From Bacteroidota bacterium (lineage in GTDB: Bacteria; Bacteroidota; Bacteroidia; AKYH767-A; JABDAW01), in assembly GCA_023251595.1 (NCBI GenBank), contig JAHEYM010000282.1:1-5728 (forward strand): DNA of 5,728 nt, given 5' to 3'. The notes beneath the pieces are model-generated. The model was not told where the DNA came from. It saw only the letters and a program-made list of their open reading frames with translations, and searched no databases. Position 1 is the stretch's first letter. Every line of letters starts with the position of its first letter. Below are positions 1 through 5,728 of the stretch, in pieces. Both the position numbers and the translations under genes were made by a program.

Positions 1-443
1 TTAACAGAAGTAGAGATGACATTTATTATTCGCCCATAACCCGATTTCTTCATTCCTTCAACTAATTGTTGAACCAGAACCTGGTTGCATAACAAATGCA
101 TTCTGAAAGCTTCCTCAAAAGAGTGGATTTCGGCTGTCAACACAGGTCCGGCGGGCGGTCCTCCGCTATTGTTCACAAGAATATTTGCATCCCCGTTTTT
201 CTGAATAAATTCTGAAACGGAACTTCTTAATTTTTCCGGATCATTGAAATCTGCAACTATATATGTGTGATTTTGGTTATCAGATGCGGGTAATTCTTTC
301 TGCACATCAATCAGTTTTTCTTCATTTCTGGCAATTAAAACGATCTCAGCACCCATATTTGCGAGTGCGATGGCAGAAGCCTTTCCGATTCCCTGAGTGC
401 TTCCGCAAACAAAAGCTCTTTTCCCTTTTAAGTCTGAATTCAT
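1..443 (-). CDS. SDR-family oxidoreductase, 3' end cut by window edge
   Basis: This is the N-terminal part (147 complete codons) of a short-chain dehydrogenase/reductase, a soluble NAD(P)H-dependent oxidoreductase with a Rossmann fold. I translated it from the reverse strand; it starts with MNSDLKGKRAFVCGSTQGIG. Residues 13-20 (CGSTQGIG) match the TGxxxGIG dinucleotide loop, with Cys in place of the first Thr. ARN at 38-40 after the second strand suggests NADPH preference. Asp65 fits the adenine-contacting acidic residue, and NNSGG at 91-95 is the NNAG motif. GRIINVISTSV at 137-147 is the strand that carries the catalytic Ser. The YxxxK segment lies outside the window, so activity cannot be judged. 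The ATG at 443 is the only sensible start, since the in-frame codons just upstream offer no alternative and the protein begins as SDRs do. It is divergent from lptC. NNSGGPP and STSV recall FabG-like SDRs of unknown substrate, so I give no gene symbol. Confidence 0.9.
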   Translation of the reverse strand, partial: MNSDLKGKRAFVCGSTQGIGKASAIALANMGAEIVLIARNEEKLIDVQKELPASDNQNHTYIVADFNDPEKLRSSVSEFIQKNGDANILVNNSGGPPAGPVLTAEIHSFEEAFRMHLLCNQVLVQQLVEGMKKSGYGRIINVISTSV

Positions 444-448
444 GTGTT

Positions 449-456
449 CAAAATTA
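449..456 (-). promoter_or_regulatory. Candidate -7 box for the SDR gene
   Basis: On the minus strand this reads TAATTTTG, an exact match to the Bacteroidota sigma-70-type -7 consensus TAnnTTTG. It ends 5 nt before the ATG, so the transcript would start at or beside the start codon and be essentially leaderless. No TTG-type -33 element is visible at the usual 17-23 nt spacing, which lowers confidence. The AT-rich context could produce this match by chance. Confidence 0.3.
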
Positions 457-475
457 CTGTTTTCAATTGAATAGT

Positions 476-496
476 CGCTAATCCTGCGCTAATGCT
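476..496. repeat. Direct repeat CGCTAATnCT, 11-bp period, in divergent intergenic region
   Basis: Two copies of CGCTAAT begin at 476 and 487, and the match extends to CGCTAATnCT in both (9 of 10 positions specified). The spacing is 11 bp, close to one helical turn, so a protein could bind both copies on the same face of the DNA. They lie between the starts of the SDR gene (443) and lptC (520), a plausible operator position for either gene. No regulator gene is next to them in the window, and two short copies may be chance. Confidence 0.35.
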
Positions 497-507
497 CTTA
501 GAATTCC

Positions 508-515
508 TAACTTTA
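508..515 (+). promoter_or_regulatory. Candidate -7 box for the lptC operon
   Basis: TAACTTTA matches the Bacteroidota -7 consensus TAnnTTTG except for the last base. It ends 4 nt before the GTG start of lptC, which would again give a nearly leaderless mRNA. No TTG -33 element lies at the expected distance upstream. It is nevertheless the best promoter candidate for the three-gene operon within the 76-bp gap. Confidence 0.25.
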
Positions 516-519
516 TCCC

Positions 520-1104
520 GTGAAATCAGCTCTTGTCATTCTCAGTTCTCTGTTCTCTGTTCTCTCATTTTTACTTTCTTCCTGTGAAAATGATGTAGAA
601 CGGGTCAAACAAGTCACTGCTTCCGACTCCCTGCCGGTCGAAACCGGTAAAGATGTTGAGTTTTTTTACAGCGATTCGGGTAGGGTGAAGGTACGCGCGT
701 TTGCCCCGAAGTTGGAACGATTCGCCAATCCCGAAGACCCGAAAATAGTGATGCCTGACGGTGTAAACGTTGATTTTTATAATGAAGAAATGAAGGTAAA
801 ATCGAAACTTACAGCGAACTATGCAGTGCGTTATGAACAAAAGCACATAATGGAAGCCAGACATAACGTAGTGGTGGTGAATGAAAAAGGGGAGACCCTG
901 AATACCGAGAAATTATTTTGGGATGAAGATCATGACAGGATTTATTCAGATCAGTTTGTGAAGATCACGAAAGAAGATGAGACGATATGGGGAAATGGTT
1001 TTGAGTCGAATGCCACCTTCGACAAATACGACATTACAGATATCACGGGTAGGTTTCCAAGAAACAGAACAAAAACGAAGACTAAAGACGATAAAAAACC
1101 ATGA
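520..1104 (+). CDS. lptC: LPS export ABC transporter periplasmic protein LptC, lipoprotein form
   Basis: LptC passes lipopolysaccharide from the LptBFG inner-membrane transporter to the periplasmic LptA bridge. The start is GTG, followed by a positively charged residue, a hydrophobic stretch (4-19) and a lipobox LSSC with Cys22. The Bacteroidota form is therefore a lipoprotein rather than a protein with a transmembrane anchor. The mature part (about 45-180) fits the LptC/OstA-like beta-jellyroll family: VKVRAFAPKLERF (56-68), a VDFYNEEMKVKSKLTANYAVRY stretch (84-105), then NEKGETLNTEKLFWDED (121-137) and GNGFESNATFDKYDI (158-172), which resemble the 'thresholded' G-x-G-F block at the end of the fold. 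The tail after 180 is Lys/Thr rich. At 194 aa it has the expected length. It overlaps the next gene by ATGA. No other in-frame start before the signal peptide is credible, and no Shine-Dalgarno is visible. A 7-bp tandem repeat lies inside the signal-peptide codons. Confidence 0.88.
   Translation: MKSALVILSSLFSVLSFLLSSCENDVERVKQVTASDSLPVETGKDVEFFYSDSGRVKVRAFAPKLERFANPEDPKIVMPDGVNVDFYNEEMKVKSKLTANYAVRYEQKHIMEARHNVVVVNEKGETLNTEKLFWDEDHDRIYSDQFVKITKEDETIWGNGFESNATFDKYDITDITGRFPRNRTKTKTKDDKKP
545..565 (+). repeat. Perfect 7-bp tandem repeat (GTTCTCT x3) in the lptC signal peptide
   Basis: GTTCTCT occurs three times head to tail, preceded at 538-544 by a degenerate fourth unit, ATTCTCA (2 mismatches). 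It encodes part of the hydrophobic signal-peptide core, about residues 9-16 of LptC. Because 7 is not a multiple of 3, gaining or losing one unit would shift the frame just after the start. Three perfect units is short for a hypermutable tract, so a simple low-complexity origin is also possible. Confidence 0.9.
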
Positions 1105-1310
1105 TCAGAATACTTGAATTGTTTTGGCTGACGATGATGATTTTAGGGATCATTTTTGCCATCTGGGATTCTATCATTAACGGGTTCGCCAAGTCGTGGC
1201 TTGACTTCGGACTTCCGCTGATGTTCTCCATACTTTATCTGCTGAGGCGGCATCAACGAATCCGTTCAACCCGGCCACAGGAAAATTTCAACAATAAAAT
1301 TAAAAAATAG
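1101..1310 (+). CDS. Small two-helix membrane protein coupled to lptC, function unknown
   Basis: This 69-aa protein has two predicted membrane helices, about residues 5-22 (LELFWLTMMILGIIFAIW) and 33-48 (WLDFGLPLMFSILYLL). They are joined by a short loop with one Lys (Lys31) and followed by a basic tail beginning RRHQRIR. By the positive-inside rule the C-terminus is probably cytoplasmic, giving an N-in/C-in hairpin. Its ATG overlaps the lptC stop as ATGA, and its TAG is followed 3 nt later by the next ATG, so translation of all three genes is probably coupled. That packing, with a believable membrane topology, argues that it is a real gene. I do not recognise a named family. I recall similarly sized unnamed membrane proteins at this position in related Bacteroidota, but cannot verify that here. 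A role with the Lpt machinery or with the downstream CNNM protein is only suggested by position. Confidence 0.75.
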   Translation: MIRILELFWLTMMILGIIFAIWDSIINGFAKSWLDFGLPLMFSILYLLRRHQRIRSTRPQENFNNKIKK

Positions 1311-1313
1311 GGA

Positions 1314-2588
1314 ATGTTTTCAGTCACGGTTATTCTTATAACGCTTTTCTTTTCAGCCTTTTTCTCTGGACTGGAGATCGCCTTTCTTTCCTCAAACAAA
1401 CTCAAAATCGAACTCGACTACAAGCAGAAAAAATTTTCAGCAAAGATTATTTCCAAATTCACCCGCTCGCCATCAAGCTTTATCGCGATGCTGCTTGTCG
1501 GGAATAACGTTTCGTTGGTCGTGTACGGATTATTCATGGCGAGAATTCTGGAACCACAGATTGACAAAATCCTGCCCGATGCAATCCACACAGAATTTGC
1601 GGTGGTAACAATTCAGACCTTTATCGCTTCCATCATCATTCTTTTCACCGCCGAGTACATGCCAAAAGCCCTGTTCCGCTTGAATCCCAATGGGTTGTTA
1701 TCCTTTTTTGCACTCCCTGTTTTGCTTATCTATTATCTGCTTTACCCGATCGTTTTCATTATCATTGGCATATCCAACTTTGTGTTAACAAGGATTTTCA
1801 AAGTCGAACTTATAGAAGGCAGACCAGCGTTCGGAAAAATAGATCTCGATCATTATATACGCGATATTTCCTCCAAAACAACCAACGAAACAGAGCACAA
1901 TACAGAGATTCAAATGTTCCAGAACGCGCTCGATTTTTCGCAAGTCAAAGTGCGGGAATGTATGGTGCCACGAACTGAAATTGTTGCTCTCGAAGTCAAT
2001 GCAGACGTCGAATTATTGAGAAAAAAATTCATCGAGACCGGACTCTCAAAAATCCTGATTTATAAAGAGTCCATTGATAATGTGATCGGTTATATTCATA
2101 CTTCTGAAATGTTCAAACACCCAAAGAATATTTCATCTATCCTTCTCCCAATCACTATTGTGACGGAGTCGATGCCGGCAAACGACCTGCTTTCACAGTT
2201 CACAAAAGAGCGAAAGAGTCTTGCTTTGGTGGTCGATGAGTTTGGCGGAACTTCCGGAATGGTCACCATCGAAGATATTATGGAGGAAATTTTTGGTGAA
2301 ATTGAGGATGAACATGATCTCGAACGTTGGGCAGAGAAGAAGATTTCGTCAAGCGAATACCTCTTTTCCGGTCGTCTCGAAATTGACTATCTGAATACTA
2401 AGTATGGATTGCATCTGCCTGCAAGTGAAGACTATACAACCATTGCCGGGTTGATTTTAAGTCGCTACGAAAGTTTACCGACTGCTGATCAGACCATTGT
2501 GATTCCACCCTTCGTGATCACAATCATTAAGATGTCGGGTACGCGAATCGAACAGGTTCGTCTCAAGGTAGATGAGGAACAGGAATGA
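1314..2588 (+). CDS. CNNM/CBS/CorC_HlyC-domain membrane protein (hemolysin family; probable divalent-cation transport)
   Basis: The protein has the three-part layout of the CNNM/CorC family (formerly 'hemolysin C' or TlyC-like), whose characterised members are linked to Mg2+ efflux or Mg2+/Na+ exchange. The CNNM (DUF21) membrane domain spans about 1-160. It starts with FFSAFFSGLEIAFLS (12-26), has the VGNN motif at 62-65 and AEYMPKALFRLNPN at 113-126, and has helices near 4-22, 58-78, 96-116 and 128-157. Two CBS domains follow, about 214-270 (MVPRTEIVALE at 217-227) and 277-335 (VVDEFGGTSGMVTIEDIMEE at 306-325); in this family the CBS pair binds adenine nucleotides. The CorC_HlyC domain covers about 347-420. 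The 424-aa length is normal. The domain layout is also that of GldE, a gliding-motility protein, but the lptC/ppiD context favours the paralogue commonly annotated simply as hemolysin family protein. Its start is only 3 nt after the preceding stop, suggesting coupled translation. Substrate is inferred from the family. Confidence 0.9.
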   Translation: MFSVTVILITLFFSAFFSGLEIAFLSSNKLKIELDYKQKKFSAKIISKFTRSPSSFIAMLLVGNNVSLVVYGLFMARILEPQIDKILPDAIHTEFAVVTIQTFIASIIILFTAEYMPKALFRLNPNGLLSFFALPVLLIYYLLYPIVFIIIGISNFVLTRIFKVELIEGRPAFGKIDLDHYIRDISSKTTNETEHNTEIQMFQNALDFSQVKVRECMVPRTEIVALEVNADVELLRKKFIETGLSKILIYKESIDNVIGYIHTSEMFKHPKNISSILLPITIVTESMPANDLLSQFTKERKSLALVVDEFGGTSGMVTIEDIMEEIFGEIEDEHDLERWAEKKISSSEYLFSGRLEIDYLNTKYGLHLPASEDYTTIAGLILSRYESLPTADQTIVIPPFVITIIKMSGTRIEQVRLKVDEEQE

Positions 2589-2601
2589 TCTAATATTTCA
2601 C

Positions 2602-2627
2602 TTGAACCATAAAGAATCGTATATTCG
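2602..2627 (+). promoter_or_regulatory. Bacteroidota-type promoter upstream of the ppiD-like gene
   Basis: TATATTCG at 2620-2627 matches TAnnTTTG at seven of eight positions and is followed by CACCC, a context common after -7 boxes in this phylum. TTG at 2602-2604 could be the -33 element, with a 15-bp spacer that is somewhat shorter than usual. Transcription would start near 2632-2635, leaving a leader of about 20 nt before the ATG at 2655. No terminator hairpin is visible between the preceding stop (2588) and this site, so read-through from the upstream operon is also likely. Confidence 0.5.
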
Positions 2628-2654
2628 CACCCTCAAATTTATAAGAACATCAAT

Positions 2655-4748
2655 ATGGCTATTATAGGAAAAATAAGGGAAAAAGGTGGACTTGTAGTCT
2701 TCGTCATCGGACTATCCATGCTGCTTTTTATTGCGGGTGAAGTTCTCACATCAAGCAAGGGCTTGTTTGGTAACAAAAACGAACTTGGTGTCATCGCCGG
2801 CACTTCAATCTCACCGCAGGAATTTCAGGCCAGAGTGGATGAATTTATAGCCAACTATAAGATCAACACAAATACCGAGACGGTAGATGCCAATACGACT
2901 GATCAATTAAGAGAAGAGGCATGGACTTCACTCGTTAAAGAAATTGTGTTCGGAAAAGAGTACAAACTGCTTGGCATCACAGTCTCTGAAGAAGAAATCT
3001 CTGATATGATCATGGGCAAAGATCCGCATCCACAGATCAAACAAGCCTTCACGGATCAGAAAACCGGAGTATACAATCCACAGAATGTCGTGAATTTTCT
3101 CAAAGATCTCGAGAACCGCGATCAGAATACTCGTAATCGCTGGGATGCCTTTCATAAAGCGATTATCAAAGAACGGTATGAATCGAAATTGAAAAACCTT
3201 GCAAAATTCGGTATCTATGTTACTTCTGCTGAGGTAAAAAGAGCTTACACAGATCAAGGGAGACAGGCAAAAATTAACTACGTTCTTACCGAATACAAAA
3301 CCATTCCTGACAGCACAGTTAAAGTGACTGATGCCGAGATTAATGAATACTACAATGCCCATAAACATGAGTACAAACAGGAACAGGGTAGGAAGATAGA
3401 ATATGTGGTTTATGATGTTAAACCTTCTGATGAGGATAAAAAAATCGTCGAAGATTGGGCAACCAAACTTATGGAGGATTTTAAGACAGCGCCGGTCGAC
3501 AGTGATTTCGTGAATCGTAACTCTGACACCAAATTTGCTGATATCGGTTACAAAAAAGGTAAACTTAATCCCGAACTTGATTCGATTATGTTCGCAGCAA
3601 AAGAAGGTTTTGTTTACGGGCCTTACTCTGAAGGTAATATGGTGAAGGTGGCAAAACTTTCTAAAATTACACAATTGCCGGATTCAGTAAAGGCAAGACA
3701 TATTCTGATAAAAACTAAGGAGGGCGTTAATCCTGCTGATTCCAGAGCAAAGCTTGATAGTTTGAAGAAACTCATCAAAGGCGGTGCGAATTTCGCTGAC
3801 TTAGCAAAAACTAATTCAGAAGACGGTTCTGCTTCCGCCGGTGGCGATTTAGGGTGGTTTAAAGAAGGTGCAATGGTGAAGCCATTTCAGGATGCTTGTT
3901 TCAATGGTAAAGTGGGTGATCTTCCAATTGTTGAATCGCAATTTGGTATCCACCTTATTGAAATCCAGAATATTGGTACCACCAGCAAGCAGGTAAAACT
4001 CGCGATTGTGGAGCGGAAAATTGAGCCTACGACTAAAACTTTTAACGCAGTTCTCGCTAAAGCAAATGAATTCGCCACCATGGCGAAAACCGGACCACTC
4101 TTCGACAGCGCGTCTGTCAAATTAAATGTTATAAAAAGGGTGGCAGATAATCTGAAAGAAACTGATAAAAATGTCGCAGGTCTAGAGTCACCACGTGAAT
4201 TGGTTTTATGGGCTTACAAATCGAAAAAAGATGAGATTTCTAAAGTATATTCGTTTGGTGATAAATATGTGATCGCCCATCTCATGGAAATACGCGAAAA
4301 AGGAATTGCACCGCTCGATCAGGTTAAAACACAGATCGAAATTGCTGCGAAAAAGGAGAAAAAAGGACAAACTCTGATCGATCAGATGACAAAATCCTCA
4401 GCAGGAGCTACAAGTATTGAAGATATTGCCGCGAAAGTTGGGACTCCAATGGATTCGACTGATTTCATCACTTTCCAGGGTGGAAAAATACCTGGTCGCG
4501 CAGCGGAACCGGAAGTGATCGGAAAAATATTTAATATGAAAGCGGGTGAGATTTCAAAACCTATCAAAGGAACACTCGGTGTGTATATTGTACAAATTGT
4601 TCAATTTACTGAACCTGCCGCCACAACGGATTATTCAACGACAAAGAATCAACTCCTTGCTACTTTTCAACAGAAAGCTGATAACGGAATACTCGAAGCT
4701 TTGAAGGAGCTTGCAAAAATCGTCGATAACCGCGGAAAGTATTTTTAA
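2655..4748 (+). CDS. ppiD: Membrane-anchored peptidylprolyl isomerase / periplasmic foldase (PpiD/SurA-like)
   Basis: This is a PpiD-type foldase that helps newly exported proteins fold on the periplasmic side of the inner membrane. A single N-terminal helix (about 12-31, GLVVFVIGLSMLLFIAGEVL) follows a short basic segment (KIREK), which fits an uncleaved anchor. A SurA_N-like chaperone region spans about 45-240, with helices and the LGITVSEEEISDMI signature near 106-119. A parvulin (PPIC) domain covers about 345-437: RHILIKTKEG starting at 348 with His349, SEDGSASAGGDLGWF (388-402), and GIHLIEI (431-437) with His433. A second, degenerate parvulin-like half is suggested by ESPRELVLWAYKSKKDEISK (511-530) and GEISKPIKGTLGVYIVQIV (631-649). 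The protein ends in DNRGKYF, a tail I associate with Bacteroidota PpiD proteins. Its 697 aa is typical of these forms and longer than many E. coli-type PpiD proteins. No strong Shine-Dalgarno precedes the ATG, and the gene has its own promoter candidate. Its stop overlaps the stop of ctaA. Confidence 0.92.
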   Translation: MAIIGKIREKGGLVVFVIGLSMLLFIAGEVLTSSKGLFGNKNELGVIAGTSISPQEFQARVDEFIANYKINTNTETVDANTTDQLREEAWTSLVKEIVFGKEYKLLGITVSEEEISDMIMGKDPHPQIKQAFTDQKTGVYNPQNVVNFLKDLENRDQNTRNRWDAFHKAIIKERYESKLKNLAKFGIYVTSAEVKRAYTDQGRQAKINYVLTEYKTIPDSTVKVTDAEINEYYNAHKHEYKQEQGRKIEYVVYDVKPSDEDKKIVEDWATKLMEDFKTAPVDSDFVNRNSDTKFADIGYKKGKLNPELDSIMFAAKEGFVYGPYSEGNMVKVAKLSKITQLPDSVKARHILIKTKEGVNPADSRAKLDSLKKLIKGGANFADLAKTNSEDGSASAGGDLGWFKEGAMVKPFQDACFNGKVGDLPIVESQFGIHLIEIQNIGTTSKQVKLAIVERKIEPTTKTFNAVLAKANEFATMAKTGPLFDSASVKLNVIKRVADNLKETDKNVAGLESPRELVLWAYKSKKDEISKVYSFGDKYVIAHLMEIREKGIAPLDQVKTQIEIAAKKEKKGQTLIDQMTKSSAGATSIEDIAAKVGTPMDSTDFITFQGGKIPGRAAEPEVIGKIFNMKAGEISKPIKGTLGVYIVQIVQFTEPAATTDYSTTKNQLLATFQQKADNGILEALKELAKIVDNRGKYF
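4745..4748. other. Shared TTAA holding both stop codons of convergent genes
   Basis: The foldase gene ends with TAA at 4746-4748 on the plus strand, and ctaA ends with TAA read from 4747 down to 4745 on the minus strand. The palindrome TTAA supplies both stops, so the genes overlap tail to tail by four bases. No hairpin plus T-tract is visible on either side, so any transcription termination must occur inside the opposing gene or by a factor-dependent route. Confidence 0.9.
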
Positions 4749-5728
4749 GTTCTACTCACCTTTGTCTGATGTAAATAATAAACGACCGAGGTGAAAAGGA
4801 AAAATGCGAATATCTGATGGATCACGCCCATCACAATCGGCACTGCATACAGAAGTGTTATAATTCCGAGTGTAAACTGAATACAGAGGACAAGCATCAA
4901 TAGGTTCAGTGCACGTTTTATCGAACCTGAAATTTGAAGTCGGGTCGCATAGATCCATGTGGTAAGAGTCAAAAGCAGTAACATCCATGCCAGGATTCGG
5001 TGGATAAACTGTACGGTTGAGATATTCTCGAACAGATTTTTCCACCATGGAGTCATCGCAGTAATTTCATCAGGGACCCAATGATCTCCCATTTTTGGAA
5101 AAGTATTATATATTTTCCCGGAGTGAAGCCCTGCAACGAATGCCCCATAAATGATTTGCAAAACGGTGATCGGCAACGTAATAAGAGCAACAATTCTCAG
5201 TTTATCTGTTCCGGATTGGAGAGAATGTTCCTCTTTCGATCCCTCTTGTATTAGGTCCAGTGCAAACCAAAGACAAACACCAAATGTGATAAATGCCATG
5301 ATGAGATGGGCGGCTAAGCGGTAATGACTCACGTGGGGATCGTCTTGCAATCCGCTACTGACCATAAACCATCCGAGAGCCCCTTGTAATCCGCCGAGAA
5401 CAAAGAGAAGTAGAGATCGTTTGACAAGTTTTGGTGTCAATTTTTTCTTCGCCCAAAAAAAGAGAAAAGGAATAAAGAACACGACACCGGTGAGTCGTCC
5501 AATAAGGCGGTGAACATACTCCCACCAGAAGATGTATTTGAATTCACTCAAACCCATATCCGAATTCACTAATTTGAATTCGGGACTCTGCTGATATTTC
5601 GCGTAACAGTCCTGCCAATCGTGTTCGTTAAGTGGAGGGATCGCGCCAAGCAACAAGTTCCATTCTGTGATGGATAGTCCACTGCGTGTGAGACGGGTTA
5701 TTCCCCCGATGACTACCATCGAAAAGAT
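4745..5728 (-). CDS. ctaA: Heme A synthase (COX15/CtaA), N-terminus cut by window edge
   Basis: Heme A synthase oxidises the C8 methyl of heme O to a formyl group, making heme A for aa3-type oxidases, in the cytoplasmic membrane. The frame is open to the right edge (327 residues visible). The visible start, IFSMVVIGGITRLT, is the end of helix 1, so the Met at 5719 is internal and the true start lies outside. Numbered from the visible edge, GLSITEW (17-23) contains the conserved Glu22. The four heme-ligand-type histidines are His73 (WEYVHRLIGR), His141 (RLAAHL), His243 (FIHRILAW) and His304 (GVIHQIFAF). About seven further helices lie near 77-94, 104-123, 137-159, 178-199, 242-261, 273-295 and 297-319. 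YQQSPEFKLVN with the WWEY block marks the COX15-like (mitochondrial/alphaproteobacterial) subgroup, and no paired loop cysteines of the Bacillus type are visible. It converges on the foldase gene and shares a TTAA stop with it. Any ctaB or oxidase genes would be outside the window. Confidence 0.93.
   Translation of the reverse strand: MFSMVVIGGITRLTRSGLSITEWNLLLGAIPPLNEHDWQDCYAKYQQSPEFKLVNSDMGLSEFKYIFWWEYVHRLIGRLTGVVFFIPFLFFWAKKKLTPKLVKRSLLLFVLGGLQGALGWFMVSSGLQDDPHVSHYRLAAHLIMAFITFGVCLWFALDLIQEGSKEEHSLQSGTDKLRIVALITLPITVLQIIYGAFVAGLHSGKIYNTFPKMGDHWVPDEITAMTPWWKNLFENISTVQFIHRILAWMLLLLTLTTWIYATRLQISGSIKRALNLLMLVLCIQFTLGIITLLYAVPIVMGVIHQIFAFFLFTSVVYYLHQTKVSRT

Noticed and set aside
263..481. Plus-strand open frame of 72 codons opposite the SDR start
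   Set aside because: The minus strand encodes clear SDR motifs through this region, and the plus translation is not protein-like.
632..649. Short inverted repeat (7-bp stem with one G-T pair, CGAA loop) in lptC
   Set aside because: It sits within the coding sequence, has no T-tract, and is short enough to arise by chance, so it is not a terminator or a convincing regulatory RNA.
571..864. Minus-strand open frame of 97 codons opposite lptC
   Set aside because: The LptC frame on the plus strand explains the region, and the antisense translation has no family features.
2589..2654. Possible terminator or small RNA between the CNNM gene and the foldase gene
   Set aside because: No stable hairpin with a T-tract is visible; the gap is explained by a promoter.
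2928..3674. Open reading frame of 248 codons on the minus strand opposite the foldase gene
   Set aside because: It lies wholly inside a well-supported gene, its translation is rich in Phe, Arg, Ile, Cys and His without recognisable domains, and it has no promoter or start signal. It is a coding shadow.
4752..5048. Alternative minus-strand frame of 98 codons inside ctaA
   Set aside because: The ctaA frame carries conserved histidines and membrane helices here, and this frame is an out-of-phase shadow.
5540..5581. Three GAATTC sites, two as GAATTCACT, clustered within about 40 bp
   Set aside because: They fall on codons of the conserved PEFKLVN and LSEFK segments of CtaA, so protein conservation explains them.

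Overview
The window looks like core chromosome of an aerobic member of the Bacteroidota, probably near the Chitinophagia or Sphingobacteriia; this placement is an inference from recalled family features. The clues are: a lipoprotein-type LptC; the order lptC, small membrane protein, CNNM/CBS/CorC protein, PpiD-like foldase; a foldase C-terminus ending in DNRGKYF; TAnnTTTG-like promoter boxes; no convincing Shine-Dalgarno sequences; and moderate GC content. I see no mobile element, rRNA, tRNA or CRISPR array.

Layout. Positions 1-443 (minus) hold the N-terminal 147 codons of an SDR-family oxidoreductase that runs off the left edge. Positions 444-519 are a divergent intergenic region with candidate -7 boxes next to each start codon and an 11-bp-period direct repeat. 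Positions 520-2588 (plus) hold a tight three-gene operon: lptC, a 69-aa two-helix membrane protein joined to it by an ATGA overlap, and a 424-aa CNNM/CBS/CorC_HlyC membrane protein starting 3 nt after the previous stop. A 66-bp gap (2589-2654) carries a Bacteroidota-style promoter and is followed by a 697-aa membrane-anchored parvulin foldase (2655-4748, plus). Positions 4745-5728 (minus) hold heme A synthase (CtaA/COX15), which converges on the foldase and lacks its N-terminus because the window ends. The two convergent genes share one TTAA that contains both stop codons. No gene-free stretch exceeds 80 bases.

The plus-strand block has an envelope-biogenesis theme: LptC for LPS transport, PpiD-like folding of exported proteins, and a probable divalent-cation membrane protein. 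CtaA makes heme A for a terminal oxidase, which points to aerobic respiration. I did not find a clearly new biological system. The items most worth a second look are the small membrane protein coupled to lptC, the 7-bp tandem repeat inside the lptC signal peptide, the divergent promoter region, and whether the SDR has the usual catalytic Tyr/Lys beyond the edge.
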